Below are positions 26,900 to 37,388 of a stretch of DNA of 64,000 nucleotides, piece by piece. The stretch is from Roseibaca sp. Y0-43. GTDB taxonomy: Bacteria; Pseudomonadota; Alphaproteobacteria; Rhodobacterales; Rhodobacteraceae. The notes below the pieces were generated by a model. That model was given only the letters and a program-made list of their open reading frames with translations. It made no database searches and was not told the origin of the DNA. Numbering within the stretch: position 1 is the stretch's first letter; the number at the start of each line of letters is the position of its first letter. The translations under genes were made by a program, and so were the position numbers. The stretch lies in assembly GCF_020667835.1 (NCBI RefSeq), contig NZ_JAFMPR010000005.1:62001-126000 (forward strand), in the 5' to 3' direction.

Positions 26900-26950
26900 C
26901 ATCTTGAGTATTTGGGGCAAGATGAAGGGGCAAGGGTTTTCCCCTGCCCC
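26900..26950. repeat. Paired stem-loops in the holC-hisA gap
   Basis: CATCTTG (26900-26906) and CAAGATG (26918-26924) form a 7-base inverted repeat around AGTATTTGGGG. A second stem of ten bases with one mismatch (26927-26936 with 26941-26950, loop TTTT) follows at once. There is no U tract. The first element resembles a short motif I believe is dispersed in intergenic regions of this order; that cannot be confirmed from one window. Confidence 0.55.
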
Positions 26951-26994
26951 GCGCCTCGGTATGGAACGGGCAAACCATGCGAAAGGGCCGTGCC

Positions 26995-27717
26995 ATGATT
27001 CTTTATCCCGCGATCGACCTGAAGGACGGGCAATGCGTGCGCCTGTATAAAGGCGACATGGAGAAAGCCACGGTCTTTGACGACGACCCGGCGGCGCAGG
27101 CCCGCGCCTTCGTGGACCAAGGGGCAGAATGGCTGCACTTGGTGGACCTGAACGGCGCATTCGCGGGCGCGCCCGTGAATGGCGCGGCGGTCGAGGCGAT
27201 CCTGGCCGCAACGGACGTGCCCGCGCAACTGGGCGGCGGCATCCGCGACATGACCACGATCGAGGGCTGGCTGAGCAAGGGCTTGGCCCGTGTCATCCTT
27301 GGCACGGTCGCGGTGGAAAACCCCGATCTGGTGCGCGAAGCCGCGCGCGCATTTCCGGGACAGGTGGCCGTGGGCATCGACGCCCGCAACGGCATGGTGG
27401 CGACCAAGGGCTGGGCCGAGGAGACCGATGTCGAAGTGACCGATCTTGCCCGCCAGTTCGAGGACGCGGGCGTTGCCGCGATCATCTACACCGACATCAA
27501 CCGCGACGGTGCCATGCAAGGCCCGAACGTGGACGCCACGGCGGCGCTGGCGCGCGCCGTCAGCATCCCCGTCATCGCATCGGGCGGCGTGTCGCGGATC
27601 GAAGACCTGATCGCGCTGCGCGATTGCGGGGCGAAGCTGGATGGCGCGATTTCTGGTCGTGCTTTGTATGACGGCAAGCTGGATCTGGCCGAGGCGATGG
27701 CGGTGCTGCGCGGTTAA
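26995..27717 (+). CDS. hisA: ProFAR isomerase (phosphoribosylformimino-AICAR-P isomerase)
   Basis: HisA performs the Amadori rearrangement in histidine synthesis. The 240-residue TIM barrel has the catalytic aspartates D8 ([12 protein letters not shown]) and D129 (AVGIDARNG) and phosphate-binding loops LGGGIRD and IASGGVS. I use ATG 26995, eight bases after GAAAGGG; ATG 26977 would put that ribosome-binding site inside the gene. The other his genes are not adjacent, so the pathway genes are split. It is convergent with proA. Confidence 0.93.
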   Translation: MILYPAIDLKDGQCVRLYKGDMEKATVFDDDPAAQARAFVDQGAEWLHLVDLNGAFAGAPVNGAAVEAILAATDVPAQLGGGIRDMTTIEGWLSKGLARVILGTVAVENPDLVREAARAFPGQVAVGIDARNGMVATKGWAEETDVEVTDLARQFEDAGVAAIIYTDINRDGAMQGPNVDATAALARAVSIPVIASGGVSRIEDLIALRDCGAKLDGAISGRALYDGKLDLAEAMAVLRG

Positions 27718-27723
27718 GCCCCG

Positions 27724-28976
27724 TTACGCGCGCACCGTCCCGTCGCCCGTGACCAGGTATTTGAAGCTGGTCAACTGCTCTGCCCCCACAGGCCCGCGCG
27801 CGTGCATCTTGCCCGTGGCAATGCCGATTTCCGCACCCAGACCGAACTCGCCCCCGTCCGCGAACTGGGTCGAGGCGTTGCGCATCAGGATCGCGCTGTC
27901 CAGCCGCGCGAAAAATTCGGCGGCGGCGCCGTCATCCTCTGTCAGGATCGCGTCGGTATGGTTGGACCCGTAGCGCTGGATATGCGCAATCGCGCCCGCC
28001 ACGTCATCGACGACGGCCACGGCAAGGATCATGTCCAGAAATTCGCGCCCGAAATCGTCGGGCTTGGCGGGGATGGTGCCGGGCAGGTGCTGCAACCCCT
28101 CGCCCACGCGCAGCTCTACACCCGCGCTGGCCAGATCGGCCAGAATATCCGCGCCCAGCGTGTCCACGATGTCGCGGTGCAACAGCAGGCATTCGGCCGA
28201 GCCGCAAATCCCGGTGCGCCGCGTTTTCGCGTTCAACACCACGGCGCGGGCCTTGGCGGGATCTGCCGCCACATCGACATAGACATGGCAGATGCCTTCC
28301 AGATGCGCGAAAACCGGCACCCGCGCCTCGCGCTGCACCAGCCCCACCAGCCCCTTGCCACCGCGCGGCACGATCACGTCGATATGCTCGACCATGCGCA
28401 GCATGTCGCCCACGGCAGCGCGGTCGGTGGTCTGGACAAGCTGGATCGCGTCTTCGGGTAGGTCCGCCGCCCGCAAGCCCGCCAGCAAAGCGGCGTGAAT
28501 GGCCCGCGAGGAATGCGCACTTTCCGACCCACCGCGCAGGATGACGGCATTCCCGGCTTTCAGGCACAAAGCACCTGCATCAGCGGTCACATTGGGGCGC
28601 GATTCGTAGATCACGCCGATCACGCCCAAGGGCGTGCGCACGCGCTGGATATGCAGGCCCGTGGGGCGGTCCCATTCGGCCATGACCTGACCCACCGGAT
28701 CGTCTTGCGCCGCAATCGCGCGCAGGGCACCGCAAATGCCGTCAATGCGCGCGTCATCCAGAGCCAAGCGGTCCAGCATGGCCGCCGACAGCCCCTTGTC
28801 GCGGCCTGCCGCCATGTCTTGCGCATTCGCGGCCAGCACATCGGCGCGCGTGGCATCAAGCGCATTTGCGGCGGCCATCAGCGCCTTGGTTTTCACCTGC
28901 GACGGGGTGCTGGCCAGAACGCTTGCAGCGGCGCGGGCGCGGGTGCCCATCTCTAGCATGTCTTGGCTGATCACGG

Positions 28977-28980
<4 letters not shown>
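27724..28980 (-). CDS. proA: Gamma-glutamyl phosphate reductase
   Basis: ProA reduces gamma-glutamyl phosphate to glutamate semialdehyde with NADPH in proline synthesis. The 418-residue protein has the aldehyde-dehydrogenase-like catalytic cysteine C259 in [11 protein letters not shown], plus [17 protein letters not shown] and the end segment FKYLVTGDG. It overlaps the proB stop as ATGA (28977-28980), so both steps of the pathway are coupled. Confidence 0.96.
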
Positions 28981-31138
<2,158 letters not shown>

Positions 31139-31178
31139 TTAGCGCAGGATGGGGCCAAGCGAAAGGGGGCGCGAAGAC

Positions 31179-32732
31179 CTATCGCCCGCGCAACAACCCG
31201 CCCAGCACCCCGCGCATGATCGACTTGCCGGCCCTCGTGCCAAGCTGGCGCGCCATGGATTTGGTGAACGCTTCCAGCGCGGTTTCGCGGCCACGGCTGC
31301 TGGTGCTGCTGCGCGAACTGCTTTTTGTGCTGCGCGTGCGCGGCATGGAGGGGTCGTAGCGACGCGCGGAATTGAACTCGCGCTCTTCCTCTTGCTCGGC
31401 GCGGGCGAGCATCGCCTCTGCCTCTCGTGCGGCGGTTTCGGCGCGTTTGGCCAAGCGTTCATGCGCGCTGTCGCTGTCGATCATGTTCTCGTATTTACCC
31501 ATGATCGGCGAGCGCGCGCGCACGCTGCGCATGACCGCCTCATCGGCCGGGCCCATGCGGCTGGCGGGCGGGCGGATCAGCGTGCGCTCGGCCATGCCGG
31601 GATTGCCCTTTTCCACCAGAAAGGACGTGACCGCTTCGCCCACGCCCACATCGCGGATGGCTTCGGCAATGTCGAAACGGGGGTTCGGGCGGTAGGTTTC
31701 CGACGCTTTCTTGAGCGCCTGCTGGTCGCGCGCGGTAAAGGCGCGCAACGCGTGCTGGATGCGGTTGCCAAGCTGGCTGAGGACAGTATCGGGCACGTCA
31801 TCGGGGTTTTGGGTGACGAAATACACCCCCACCCCCTTGGACCGGATCAACCGCGCCACGCGCTCGACCTTCTCGATCAGCGCGCGGGGGGCACCGTTGA
31901 ACAGCAGATGCGCCTCGTCGAAAAAGAAGACCAGCACGGGCTTGTCGGGATTGCCGACCTCGGGCAGTTCTTCGAACAGTTCCGACAAAAGCCACAGCAA
32001 GAAGGTCGCGTAGAGCTGCGGGCTGCGCATCAGCCGCTCGGCATGAAGCAGCGAGACATAGCCCCTCCCATCGGGGGCCACGCGCATGAAATCGGACAAT
32101 TCCAACGCCGGTTCCGAGAAGAAATTGGCCGCACCCTGATTTTCCAGCACCAACAGCTTGCGCTGGATCGCGCCGATGCTGGCGGTGGTGACATTCCCGT
32201 ATTGCAGCGAGATCTCGCGCTGGTTCTCGCCCAGGAAATTCAGCATCGCGCGCAGGTCATCAAGGTTCAGAAGCGGCAGGCCCTCGTCGTCCGAGATGCG
32301 GAAGGCCACGTTGATGACGCCTTCCTGCGCCTCTGTCAGATCCAGCATCCGCGACAGCAGAAGCGGGCCGACTTCGGCAATGGTGGCGCGGATCGGGTGG
32401 CCATGCTCGCCGAAGAAATCCCAGAAGATGACGGGGCTTTCACGAAAACCGTAGCCTTCCAGCCCGATCTGGTCGGCGCGCTTGAACAGGAAATCCTTGG
32501 GCTCTCCGGCCATGGCCATACCGCTGACATCGCCCTTGATGTCGGTCAGGAAGACCGGGACACCCGCATTCGAGAATTCCTCTGCCAGAATTTGCATGGT
32601 GATGGTCTTGCCCGTGCCGGTCGCGCCTGCGATCAACCCGTGGCGGTTGCCGTATTTCAGCGCCAGTTCCTGCGGGTCGCGCTGGTCCGCGCCGCCGCCG
32701 CCCACGAAGATTGCCTGTGCGTGTTCGGTCAT
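31179..32732 (-). CDS. DUF853/HerA-like ATPase
   Basis: The 517-residue protein has Walker A AGATGTGKT near the start, the linked TDIKGDVSG and FWDFFGEHGHP segments, and Walker B VLVFFFDEAHLLFNGAP, then a FVTQNPDDVPDTVLSQLGNRIQHALRAFT block (in pieces). This places it in the YjgR/DUF853 family, relatives of the HerA/FtsK helicases. The last ~110 residues are charged and Ser/Arg-rich. Members may process DNA ends or move DNA, but their role is not established. A 519-base non-coding region lies upstream. Confidence 0.88.
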   Translation of the reverse strand: MTEHAQAIFVGGGGADQRDPQELALKYGNRHGLIAGATGTGKTITMQILAEEFSNAGVPVFLTDIKGDVSGMAMAGEPKDFLFKRADQIGLEGYGFRESPVIFWDFFGEHGHPIRATIAEVGPLLLSRMLDLTEAQEGVINVAFRISDDEGLPLLNLDDLRAMLNFLGENQREISLQYGNVTTASIGAIQRKLLVLENQGAANFFSEPALELSDFMRVAPDGRGYVSLLHAERLMRSPQLYATFLLWLLSELFEELPEVGNPDKPVLVFFFDEAHLLFNGAPRALIEKVERVARLIRSKGVGVYFVTQNPDDVPDTVLSQLGNRIQHALRAFTARDQQALKKASETYRPNPRFDIAEAIRDVGVGEAVTSFLVEKGNPGMAERTLIRPPASRMGPADEAVMRSVRARSPIMGKYENMIDSDSAHERLAKRAETAAREAEAMLARAEQEEEREFNSARRYDPSMPRTRSTKSSSRSSTSSRGRETALEAFTKSMARQLGTRAGKSIMRGVLGGLLRGR

Positions 32733-32837
32733 ACTGGCCCACCTTTTTGCTGAAACACCGCTTGCGGGTGCAAAACTATGCCAGCAACCTGCGCTTTGGA
32801 AAGGGCTTGTTTACCAATTCATGCCAGATTGGACCGG

Positions 32838-32919
32838 CACGATGCCGCGGGACCGTGACCCCGCGTCGTGTGTTTTCCTCCCTGTCTGACTGGCCGCGCC
32901 CCTGGGCGCGGTCTTTTTT
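32838..32919 (+). ncRNA. Candidate small RNA with anti-Shine-Dalgarno segment
   Basis: The plus strand reads as a compact sRNA. The 5' hairpin pairs CACGA/TCGTG (32838-32842 with 32866-32870) and CGCGGG/CCCGCG (32846-32851 with 32860-32865). An unpaired segment TTTTCCTCCCTGTCTGAC follows (32873-32890), then an intrinsic terminator at 32892-32919. CCTCCCT can pair with ribosome-binding sites; CCUCC-type seeds are known in Rhodobacter sRNAs. I see no convincing promoter, so expression is unproven. No protein frame explains the region. Confidence 0.4.
32892..32919 (+). terminator. Intrinsic terminator 1 of the non-coding locus
   Basis: A 9-base GC-rich stem (32892-32900 with 32905-32913, one G-U pair, loop CCTG) is followed by six T (32914-32919). 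No gene on the plus strand ends within 6 kb upstream, so its transcript must start in this gap. Confidence 0.85.
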
Positions 32920-32996
32920 CATGCCTGGGCCAAGGGGCCGTGTAACAAGCTGTCAAGCCGTGCAAAAAAAGTGAAAAATATATGCTGCGATAGGTG

Positions 32997-33025
32997 TTGA
33001 CGGGTCATTTTTTTCGCCATAGGCT
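32997..33025 (+). promoter_or_regulatory. Sigma-70-type promoter with A-tract upstream
   Basis: TTGACG (32997-33002), a 17-base spacer and TAGGCT (33020-33025) are preceded by A/T-rich tracts at about 32962-32983 that could act as an UP element. A start near 33032 is predicted, 220 bases before the IalB-like gene. Confidence 0.5.
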
Positions 33026-33031
33026 CCGTTT

Positions 33032-33099
33032 CAATAGTCGGCCGGTCCGACAGGGAGAGAACGAAAAATAAGAAATAGGGGCTGTCTGGCCCCTATTTT
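33032..33099 (+). ncRNA. Candidate short RNA with purine-rich centre
   Basis: From the predicted start near 33032, the RNA has a 5-base hairpin (GTCGG 33037-33041 with CCGAC 33047-33051), an unpaired purine stretch AGGGAGAGAACGAAAAATAAG, and a 10-base stem (33073-33082 with 33089-33098) whose 3' side runs into TTTTC. It may be a free sRNA or the first part of the IalB gene leader. Bases 33049-33057 (GACAGGGAG) are the exact complement of 32878-32886 in the neighbouring candidate. No start codon follows AGGGAG, so it is not a ribosome-binding site for a local ORF. Confidence 0.4.
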
Positions 33100-33117
33100 C
33101 ATTTGTGCCGTGCCCTT

Positions 33118-33189
33118 GGCCGCGACCGGTCTCTGCCCGCGCGGTCCTTGGGTCTTGCACGGACCGGCCAGACCGCTCGCGGTTTTTTT
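33118..33189 (+). terminator. Large nested stem-loop with seven-T tract
   Basis: CCGCG (33120-33124) and GGTCT (33128-33132) pair with AGACC (33170-33174) and CGCGG (33178-33182). Inside lies a second hairpin, CGGTCC/GGACCG (33142-33147 with 33161-33166). Seven T follow (33183-33189). It can stop transcription coming from the promoter at 32997 and lies 62 bases before the IalB-like gene. It is either a backup terminator, a third small RNA, or an attenuator for that gene. Confidence 0.75.
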
Positions 33190-33251
33190 GCCTGACACTG
33201 CATCAGCCGCATGATATTGCGCCGTAAATCGTTTGGACTACGAGGGATCCC

Positions 33252-33881
33252 ATGACGAACATCCGTACTCTTGCACTTCGTTCCGCCCTGTTCGGCGCAG
33301 CGGTGTCGCTAGCTGCGCCCCTTGCGGCGCAAGACACCCCCGCCCCAGAGGCAGAGGCACCTGCCGCCGCGCCCGCACCCTCCTTGATGGAATTGTCCAC
33401 CGGCGAGGTCATCAACAACGCCGATGCCGAAGGTGCCAGCTACGTCGGCGCCACCCATGGCGATTGGGAACTGGTCTGCATGCGCACAGAAGAGGCCGAG
33501 GATCCCTGCCAGATGTACCAGCTTCTGCGCGACGCCGATGGCAACGCGACCGCAGAGATCACCATGTTCCCGCTGCCCGCCGGGCAAGAGGCCGCGGCCG
33601 GCGCGACCATCCTGACCCCGCTGGAAACGCTGCTGACCGCACAGCTTGTCATGCAGGTCGATGATGGCGCGGCCAAGCGCTACCCCTTCACCTTCTGCAC
33701 GGCAATCGGCTGCATTGCCCGCGTGGGCTTTACTGCCGCAGAGGTCGATGCCTTCCGCGGTGGCGCGCAAGCGACATGGTCTCTGGTGCCGATCGCGGCC
33801 CCGGATCAGACCGTTTCGCTGAACATGTCGCTGATCGGCTTCACCGCTGCGTTCTCGGAACTGTCCGAAGCCCTGCAATAA
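33252..33881 (+). CDS. Invasion-associated locus B (IalB) family protein
   Basis: The 209-residue protein has a signal peptide (MTNIRTLALRSALFGAAVSLAAPLAAQ in part, cleaved after LAAQ or nearby), then a Pro/Ala/Glu-rich linker. The IalB domain carries the core HGDWELVCMR, then PCQMYQLL, and FTFCTAIGCIARVGFT with paired cysteines. In Bartonella the family is linked to erythrocyte invasion, but in free-living alphaproteobacteria the periplasmic or envelope role is unknown. GAGGGATCC precedes ATG 33252. The structured leader upstream is described separately. Confidence 0.88.
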   Translation: MTNIRTLALRSALFGAAVSLAAPLAAQDTPAPEAEAPAAAPAPSLMELSTGEVINNADAEGASYVGATHGDWELVCMRTEEAEDPCQMYQLLRDADGNATAEITMFPLPAGQEAAAGATILTPLETLLTAQLVMQVDDGAAKRYPFTFCTAIGCIARVGFTAAEVDAFRGGAQATWSLVPIAAPDQTVSLNMSLIGFTAAFSELSEALQ

Positions 33882-33923
33882 ACACCCTGCCCCCGCACGC
33901 CGCTTTGCCTGCGCGCGGGGGTG

Positions 33924-34376
33924 CTACATCCGCACACCGGGATCGCAGGCGTGATGCAACCGCCGCAGCCCGGTGCGCGCCACCGATAGCGTGACGGCCT
34001 TGCGCCGCGCGGGGGCAAGGCGCGCCTCTTCTCCCATCTCCAGCAGTTCCGCGCCGAAACGGTCGGCGAGGATCAGGCCATGCCCGTCGGGCAAGACCTC
34101 TCGTGGGAAATCGGCATCGACAGCCCAGAAGAAACGGTCGCACCATGGCAGGTAATTCTGCCATTTCCGGTCGCTGCGAAAATCGGCAAGGCTGGATTTA
34201 CACTCGACGATCCACACATCGCCCTTCGGCCCCAGCGCCAGAACATCGACCCGCAAGCCCCGCGCGATGACGAATTCGCAGATCGGGGCAAAGCCCAGAT
34301 CCGCCAGCGCGCGGCACACGCCACGGGCCAGCAAAATGCCGGGCGCGGAGGTTGGATGATCGGTGCGGTCCTCCAT
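33924..34376 (-). CDS. mmcB: MmcB-family DNA repair protein
   Basis: The 150-residue protein matches the MmcB family, a nuclease-fold protein of the SOS-linked mutagenesis and repair pathway in Caulobacter. The PD-(D/E)XK-like core shows D44 (LRVDVLALG) and E58-x-K60 (WIVECKSS), followed by FRSDRKWQNYLPWCDRFFWAVD, which is typical. I use ATG 34376 rather than TTG 34412. No LexA box was identified near the start. It is convergent with the IalB-like gene. Confidence 0.86.
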   Translation of the reverse strand: MEDRTDHPTSAPGILLARGVCRALADLGFAPICEFVIARGLRVDVLALGPKGDVWIVECKSSLADFRSDRKWQNYLPWCDRFFWAVDADFPREVLPDGHGLILADRFGAELLEMGEEARLAPARRKAVTLSVARTGLRRLHHACDPGVRM

Positions 34377-34646
34377 CGGCGAAAGGATGAACAAAGTATG
34401 AACACGCGTCAAGCCCGCAATCGCGCTTGATTGCGGGCGGGTGGCATACTACGTGAGGGTCAGGCAGGTTCTGCTCTTCACGTGCATGGCCCTTTTCCAG
34501 TGGCCTATACGCACATCCGAGGGAGCTGGCTCTGGCATGGTCCTGGCCGTGTTATCTGGCGCCCACCTGATTCTCAGGCTCTCGGAAATTCACGCCGTCA
34601 CGGTCGCTGCGGGCCTGCCGCCCTTCCCGCCCGTCACCAAAACGCC

Positions 34647-34961
34647 TTAGCGGCGCACCCCGTCATGGGTCGAAATGCGCACGGGTTCCGCATCAAACAC
34701 GCGAATGGGCGTGCCGCGATCATCGTCGTCATCGTCATCCTCGTAGCCCATGCGCATGATGCGGATGGCGAATTGCACGCCCGCAAAGACCAGACCGTTG
34801 AAGAAGAAGATCAGGAACAGCCCCAGCAATCCGTCGCTGGAGTTGAACACCAGATGCGCAAGGTTGCCCACGTTCATATACAGAAGGATCGCCGTAAACA
34901 CGGCGGACAGGCCGAACCCGATGGCGATTTGCTGAAGATAGACTTTGACGAGCTTTGGCAT
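34647..34961 (-). CDS. Small two-span membrane protein with acidic patch
   Basis: From ATG 34961 (AGGAGGG six bases upstream) the protein has 104 residues and two hydrophobic segments (about 8-30 and 42-66). A run of seven aspartates after GYE and a short C-terminal tail follow. The ribosome-binding site is nearly ideal, which supports the start over the ORF extending to 35105. I recognise no named family, though small proteins of this type recur next to GDPD genes in this order. Function is unknown. Confidence 0.75.
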   Translation of the reverse strand: MPKLVKVYLQQIAIGFGLSAVFTAILLYMNVGNLAHLVFNSSDGLLGLFLIFFFNGLVFAGVQFAIRIMRMGYEDDDDDDDRGTPIRVFDAEPVRISTHDGVRR

Positions 34962-35120
34962 GGCGCTCCCTCCTGTCATTCCAGAAGCTACGCCGATCGT
35001 GCCGGAAAGCAAGCCCGGATTGCGCAACTGCGGCAATCGGGCGGGATGCCGCCGGTGCGTCACATGGCTGTTACCGCCACCAACTAAGCGGGGCGCATCC
35101 AACAATTTGGGAGTTTGGAC

Positions 35121-36362
35121 ATGACCCTGAAAACCTCACTCATCGTTGCAGGCCTTGCCGCCAGCACCGCCACCGGTGCGATGGCACAAGACATGCCGGG
35201 CGCGCTCAGCTACGGCCCGCGCCCGTTCTACCTGATCGACAAAATGGAAGACGGCCCGCTGAAAGAGCAGCTGCAAAGCTGCATGGGCCAGACCCCTGCC
35301 ACGTCGAAGTTTTCCATCGGGCACCGGGGGGCGCCGCTGCAATTTCCCGAGCATACGGTCGAATCGAACGTGGCCGCCGCGCGCATGGGCGCGGGCATTC
35401 TGGAATGCGACGTGACCTTCACCGCCGACCTGGAACTGGTCTGCCGCCACGCGCAGAACGATCTGCACACCACGACGAACATTCTGGCGACCGATCTGGC
35501 AAGCACTTGTGTCACGCCCTTCACGCCCGCGACTGACGATGCGAACGCCACCGCCGAATGCCGCACATCGGAACTCACGCTGGCGCAGTTCCAAAGCCTG
35601 ACGCCCAAGATGGACGCCGCCAATAGTCGCGCGACCACCGTGGAAGAGTATCTTGGCGGTACCGCGACCTGGCGAACCGACCTCTATTCGACCCAGCCCG
35701 CCACGCTGATGACCCATGCCGAGTCGATCGCCCTGTTCGACGCCTTGGGCGCGGATTTCACGCCGGAACTGAAATCGGCCTCGGTCGAGATGCCGTTCAA
35801 CGGCTTCACCCAAGCCGATTACGCGCAGAAACTGGTGGATGAATATGTCGCCGCCGGCATCGACCCGGCCCGCGTCTGGCTGCAAAGCTTTAACCTGGAT
35901 GATGTGAAATACTGGGTCCAAAACACGCCCGAATTCGGCGCGCAGGCCGTCTATCTGGACGACCGGTATGAGGCATCAGACGATGACGAGGGCCTGATCG
36001 ACCCCAACGACCGCGCCACCTTCAAGCCGACGATGCAGGAACTGGCCGATATGGGTGTGCGCTATATCGCGCCCCCCATGTGGATGCTGCTGACGCTGGA
36101 TGCAGACGGCAACATGGTCGCCAGCGAATACGCCAAGGCCGCGCAGGAAGCGGGGTTGAACATCATCACATGGACGTTGGAACGCTCTGGCCCGCTGACC
36201 ACCGGCGGCGGTTGGTATTTCCAGAGCGTCGCAGGCGCGACCGACACGGATGGCGATTATTTCACCATCCTGCACGCGCTGCGCGAAGAAGCGGGCGTTG
36301 TGGGCGTGTTCAGCGACTGGCCGGCGACGACCACCTATTACGCCAACTGCATGGGCCTTTAG
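35121..36362 (+). CDS. Secreted glycerophosphodiester phosphodiesterase
   Basis: The 413-residue protein has a signal peptide ([22 protein letters not shown], cleaved before QDMPG). Its GDPD barrel begins at [16 protein letters not shown], with the catalytic HR and E, then [19 protein letters not shown] (metal-binding and second histidine). It would release glycerol 3-phosphate from phosphodiesters in the periplasm. ATG 35121 lies after TTGGGAG; TTG 35115 is not needed. The length, with loops between barrel strands, is typical of the larger periplasmic type such as GlpQ. Confidence 0.9.
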   Translation: MTLKTSLIVAGLAASTATGAMAQDMPGALSYGPRPFYLIDKMEDGPLKEQLQSCMGQTPATSKFSIGHRGAPLQFPEHTVESNVAAARMGAGILECDVTFTADLELVCRHAQNDLHTTTNILATDLASTCVTPFTPATDDANATAECRTSELTLAQFQSLTPKMDAANSRATTVEEYLGGTATWRTDLYSTQPATLMTHAESIALFDALGADFTPELKSASVEMPFNGFTQADYAQKLVDEYVAAGIDPARVWLQSFNLDDVKYWVQNTPEFGAQAVYLDDRYEASDDDEGLIDPNDRATFKPTMQELADMGVRYIAPPMWMLLTLDADGNMVASEYAKAAQEAGLNIITWTLERSGPLTTGGGWYFQSVAGATDTDGDYFTILHALREEAGVVGVFSDWPATTTYYANCMGL

Positions 36363-36383
36363 GGCCAGTATCGGGCGCGCGGG

Positions 36384-37388
36384 TTACGGCGCGCCCATCT
36401 CCCCCTGCCTGCGCGGGCGCGGGCGCGAGGGGATTTCGGTCAGCAGACCGCCCACGCCCATGCCCATGATGTCGGCAGGCGTGACCGTCAGCCCGCAGAT
36501 GATCCGCTCCAGCACCCAGTCGGCCCCGTTCAGCGCGGGGCTTTTGGCGCAACCGGGCAGGCCGATGACGGGGCGGCCCTCCATATCACCCAGAAACAGC
36601 AGATTGCCGGGGTCCACGGGCATTCCGAAATGCGCAACCGTCCCGCCTGCGCGGCGCAGCGCTTCGGGGGCTGTGTCGTGCAGGTCTGACGTGGCCGATC
36701 CGGTCAGGATCAGGATCAACGGCGCATCGGTTGCGCGCAAGGCGCGGGCCAGCGCGTCCGTGTCGTGATCGACCACCTGGGCCGCGTCCATCGCCACGCC
36801 CAAGCGTGCCAAGCGATCCGACGTCACGCGCGCGCCCTTCTCGCCCGGATCGCTGCCGCCTGCGCGGGTCATGACAAGCGCCGCGCGGGGGATGTGCGGG
36901 CGGTGCAGCGACAGCGCGGCCCGGCCTGCGTTTGCGGCCCGTTCGACCGACTGGCCCGCGACGGCATAGGGGATGATCTTGACGGTGGCGACCATCGTGC
37001 CCGCCTCGACCCGCATCAAGGGCGGCAGGGTGGCGAGCGTGATCGCCGGATCGACCGCGTTCACAGCATGGATGGCGGGCGCGTCCAGCGCGACCAGCCC
37101 CGGCGCATCGGCCACGATATTCACCCGGCCCGTGCCAACCGCGCGCAAGCTGAGAGCTGCGCCCGAGGCCAGCAGCGCGTTGGCCACGCTCAGCGCCGCG
37201 TCATCCTCTGTCCGGTCGCCCGCGTCCAGCCGCGCGACCATGACCTGCGCGATACCCGCCGCCGCCAAGCGCGCAAGTTCCGCCGCGCCAAGGGTGCAGC
37301 CCTTGCGCAAGCGCCCATCCTTCAGCGCCACCGAATGCGCCAGCACTGCGTCTTGCGCGTCAGCCAAGGGAACTGGCCCGAACCTCAC
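36384..37388 (-). CDS. Molybdopterin-binding protein (MoeA/MogA-like)
   Basis: The 334-residue protein starts MRFGPVPLADAQDAVLAHSV, the pattern seen in the MoeA-like half of molybdopterin-binding/glycosyltransferase fusion proteins, and contains a MoCF-type region (LILILTGSATSDLHDTAPEALRR, then PVIGLPGCAKSPALNGADWVLERI). No MobA/MocA nucleotidyltransferase domain follows. The start is GTG at 37388, overlapping the xdhC stop. With XdhC it probably serves maturation or delivery of the molybdenum cofactor to a xanthine-dehydrogenase-type enzyme, which is not in the window. Confidence 0.84.
   Translation of the reverse strand: MRFGPVPLADAQDAVLAHSVALKDGRLRKGCTLGAAELARLAAAGIAQVMVARLDAGDRTEDDAALSVANALLASGAALSLRAVGTGRVNIVADAPGLVALDAPAIHAVNAVDPAITLATLPPLMRVEAGTMVATVKIIPYAVAGQSVERAANAGRAALSLHRPHIPRAALVMTRAGGSDPGEKGARVTSDRLARLGVAMDAAQVVDHDTDALARALRATDAPLILILTGSATSDLHDTAPEALRRAGGTVAHFGMPVDPGNLLFLGDMEGRPVIGLPGCAKSPALNGADWVLERIICGLTVTPADIMGMGVGGLLTEIPSRPRPRRQGEMGAP

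Noticed and set aside
34413-34440. Inverted repeat CCCGCAATC/GATTGCGGG as a terminator
   Set aside because: It has no T tract on either strand and lies just upstream of the mmcB start, where no gene needs termination.
34441-34650. A 69-residue plus-strand frame between mmcB and the small membrane protein gene
   Set aside because: It starts with GTG without a ribosome-binding site, lacks any family pattern and lies in a gap whose only feature is a CCCGCAATC/GATTGCGGG inverted repeat.
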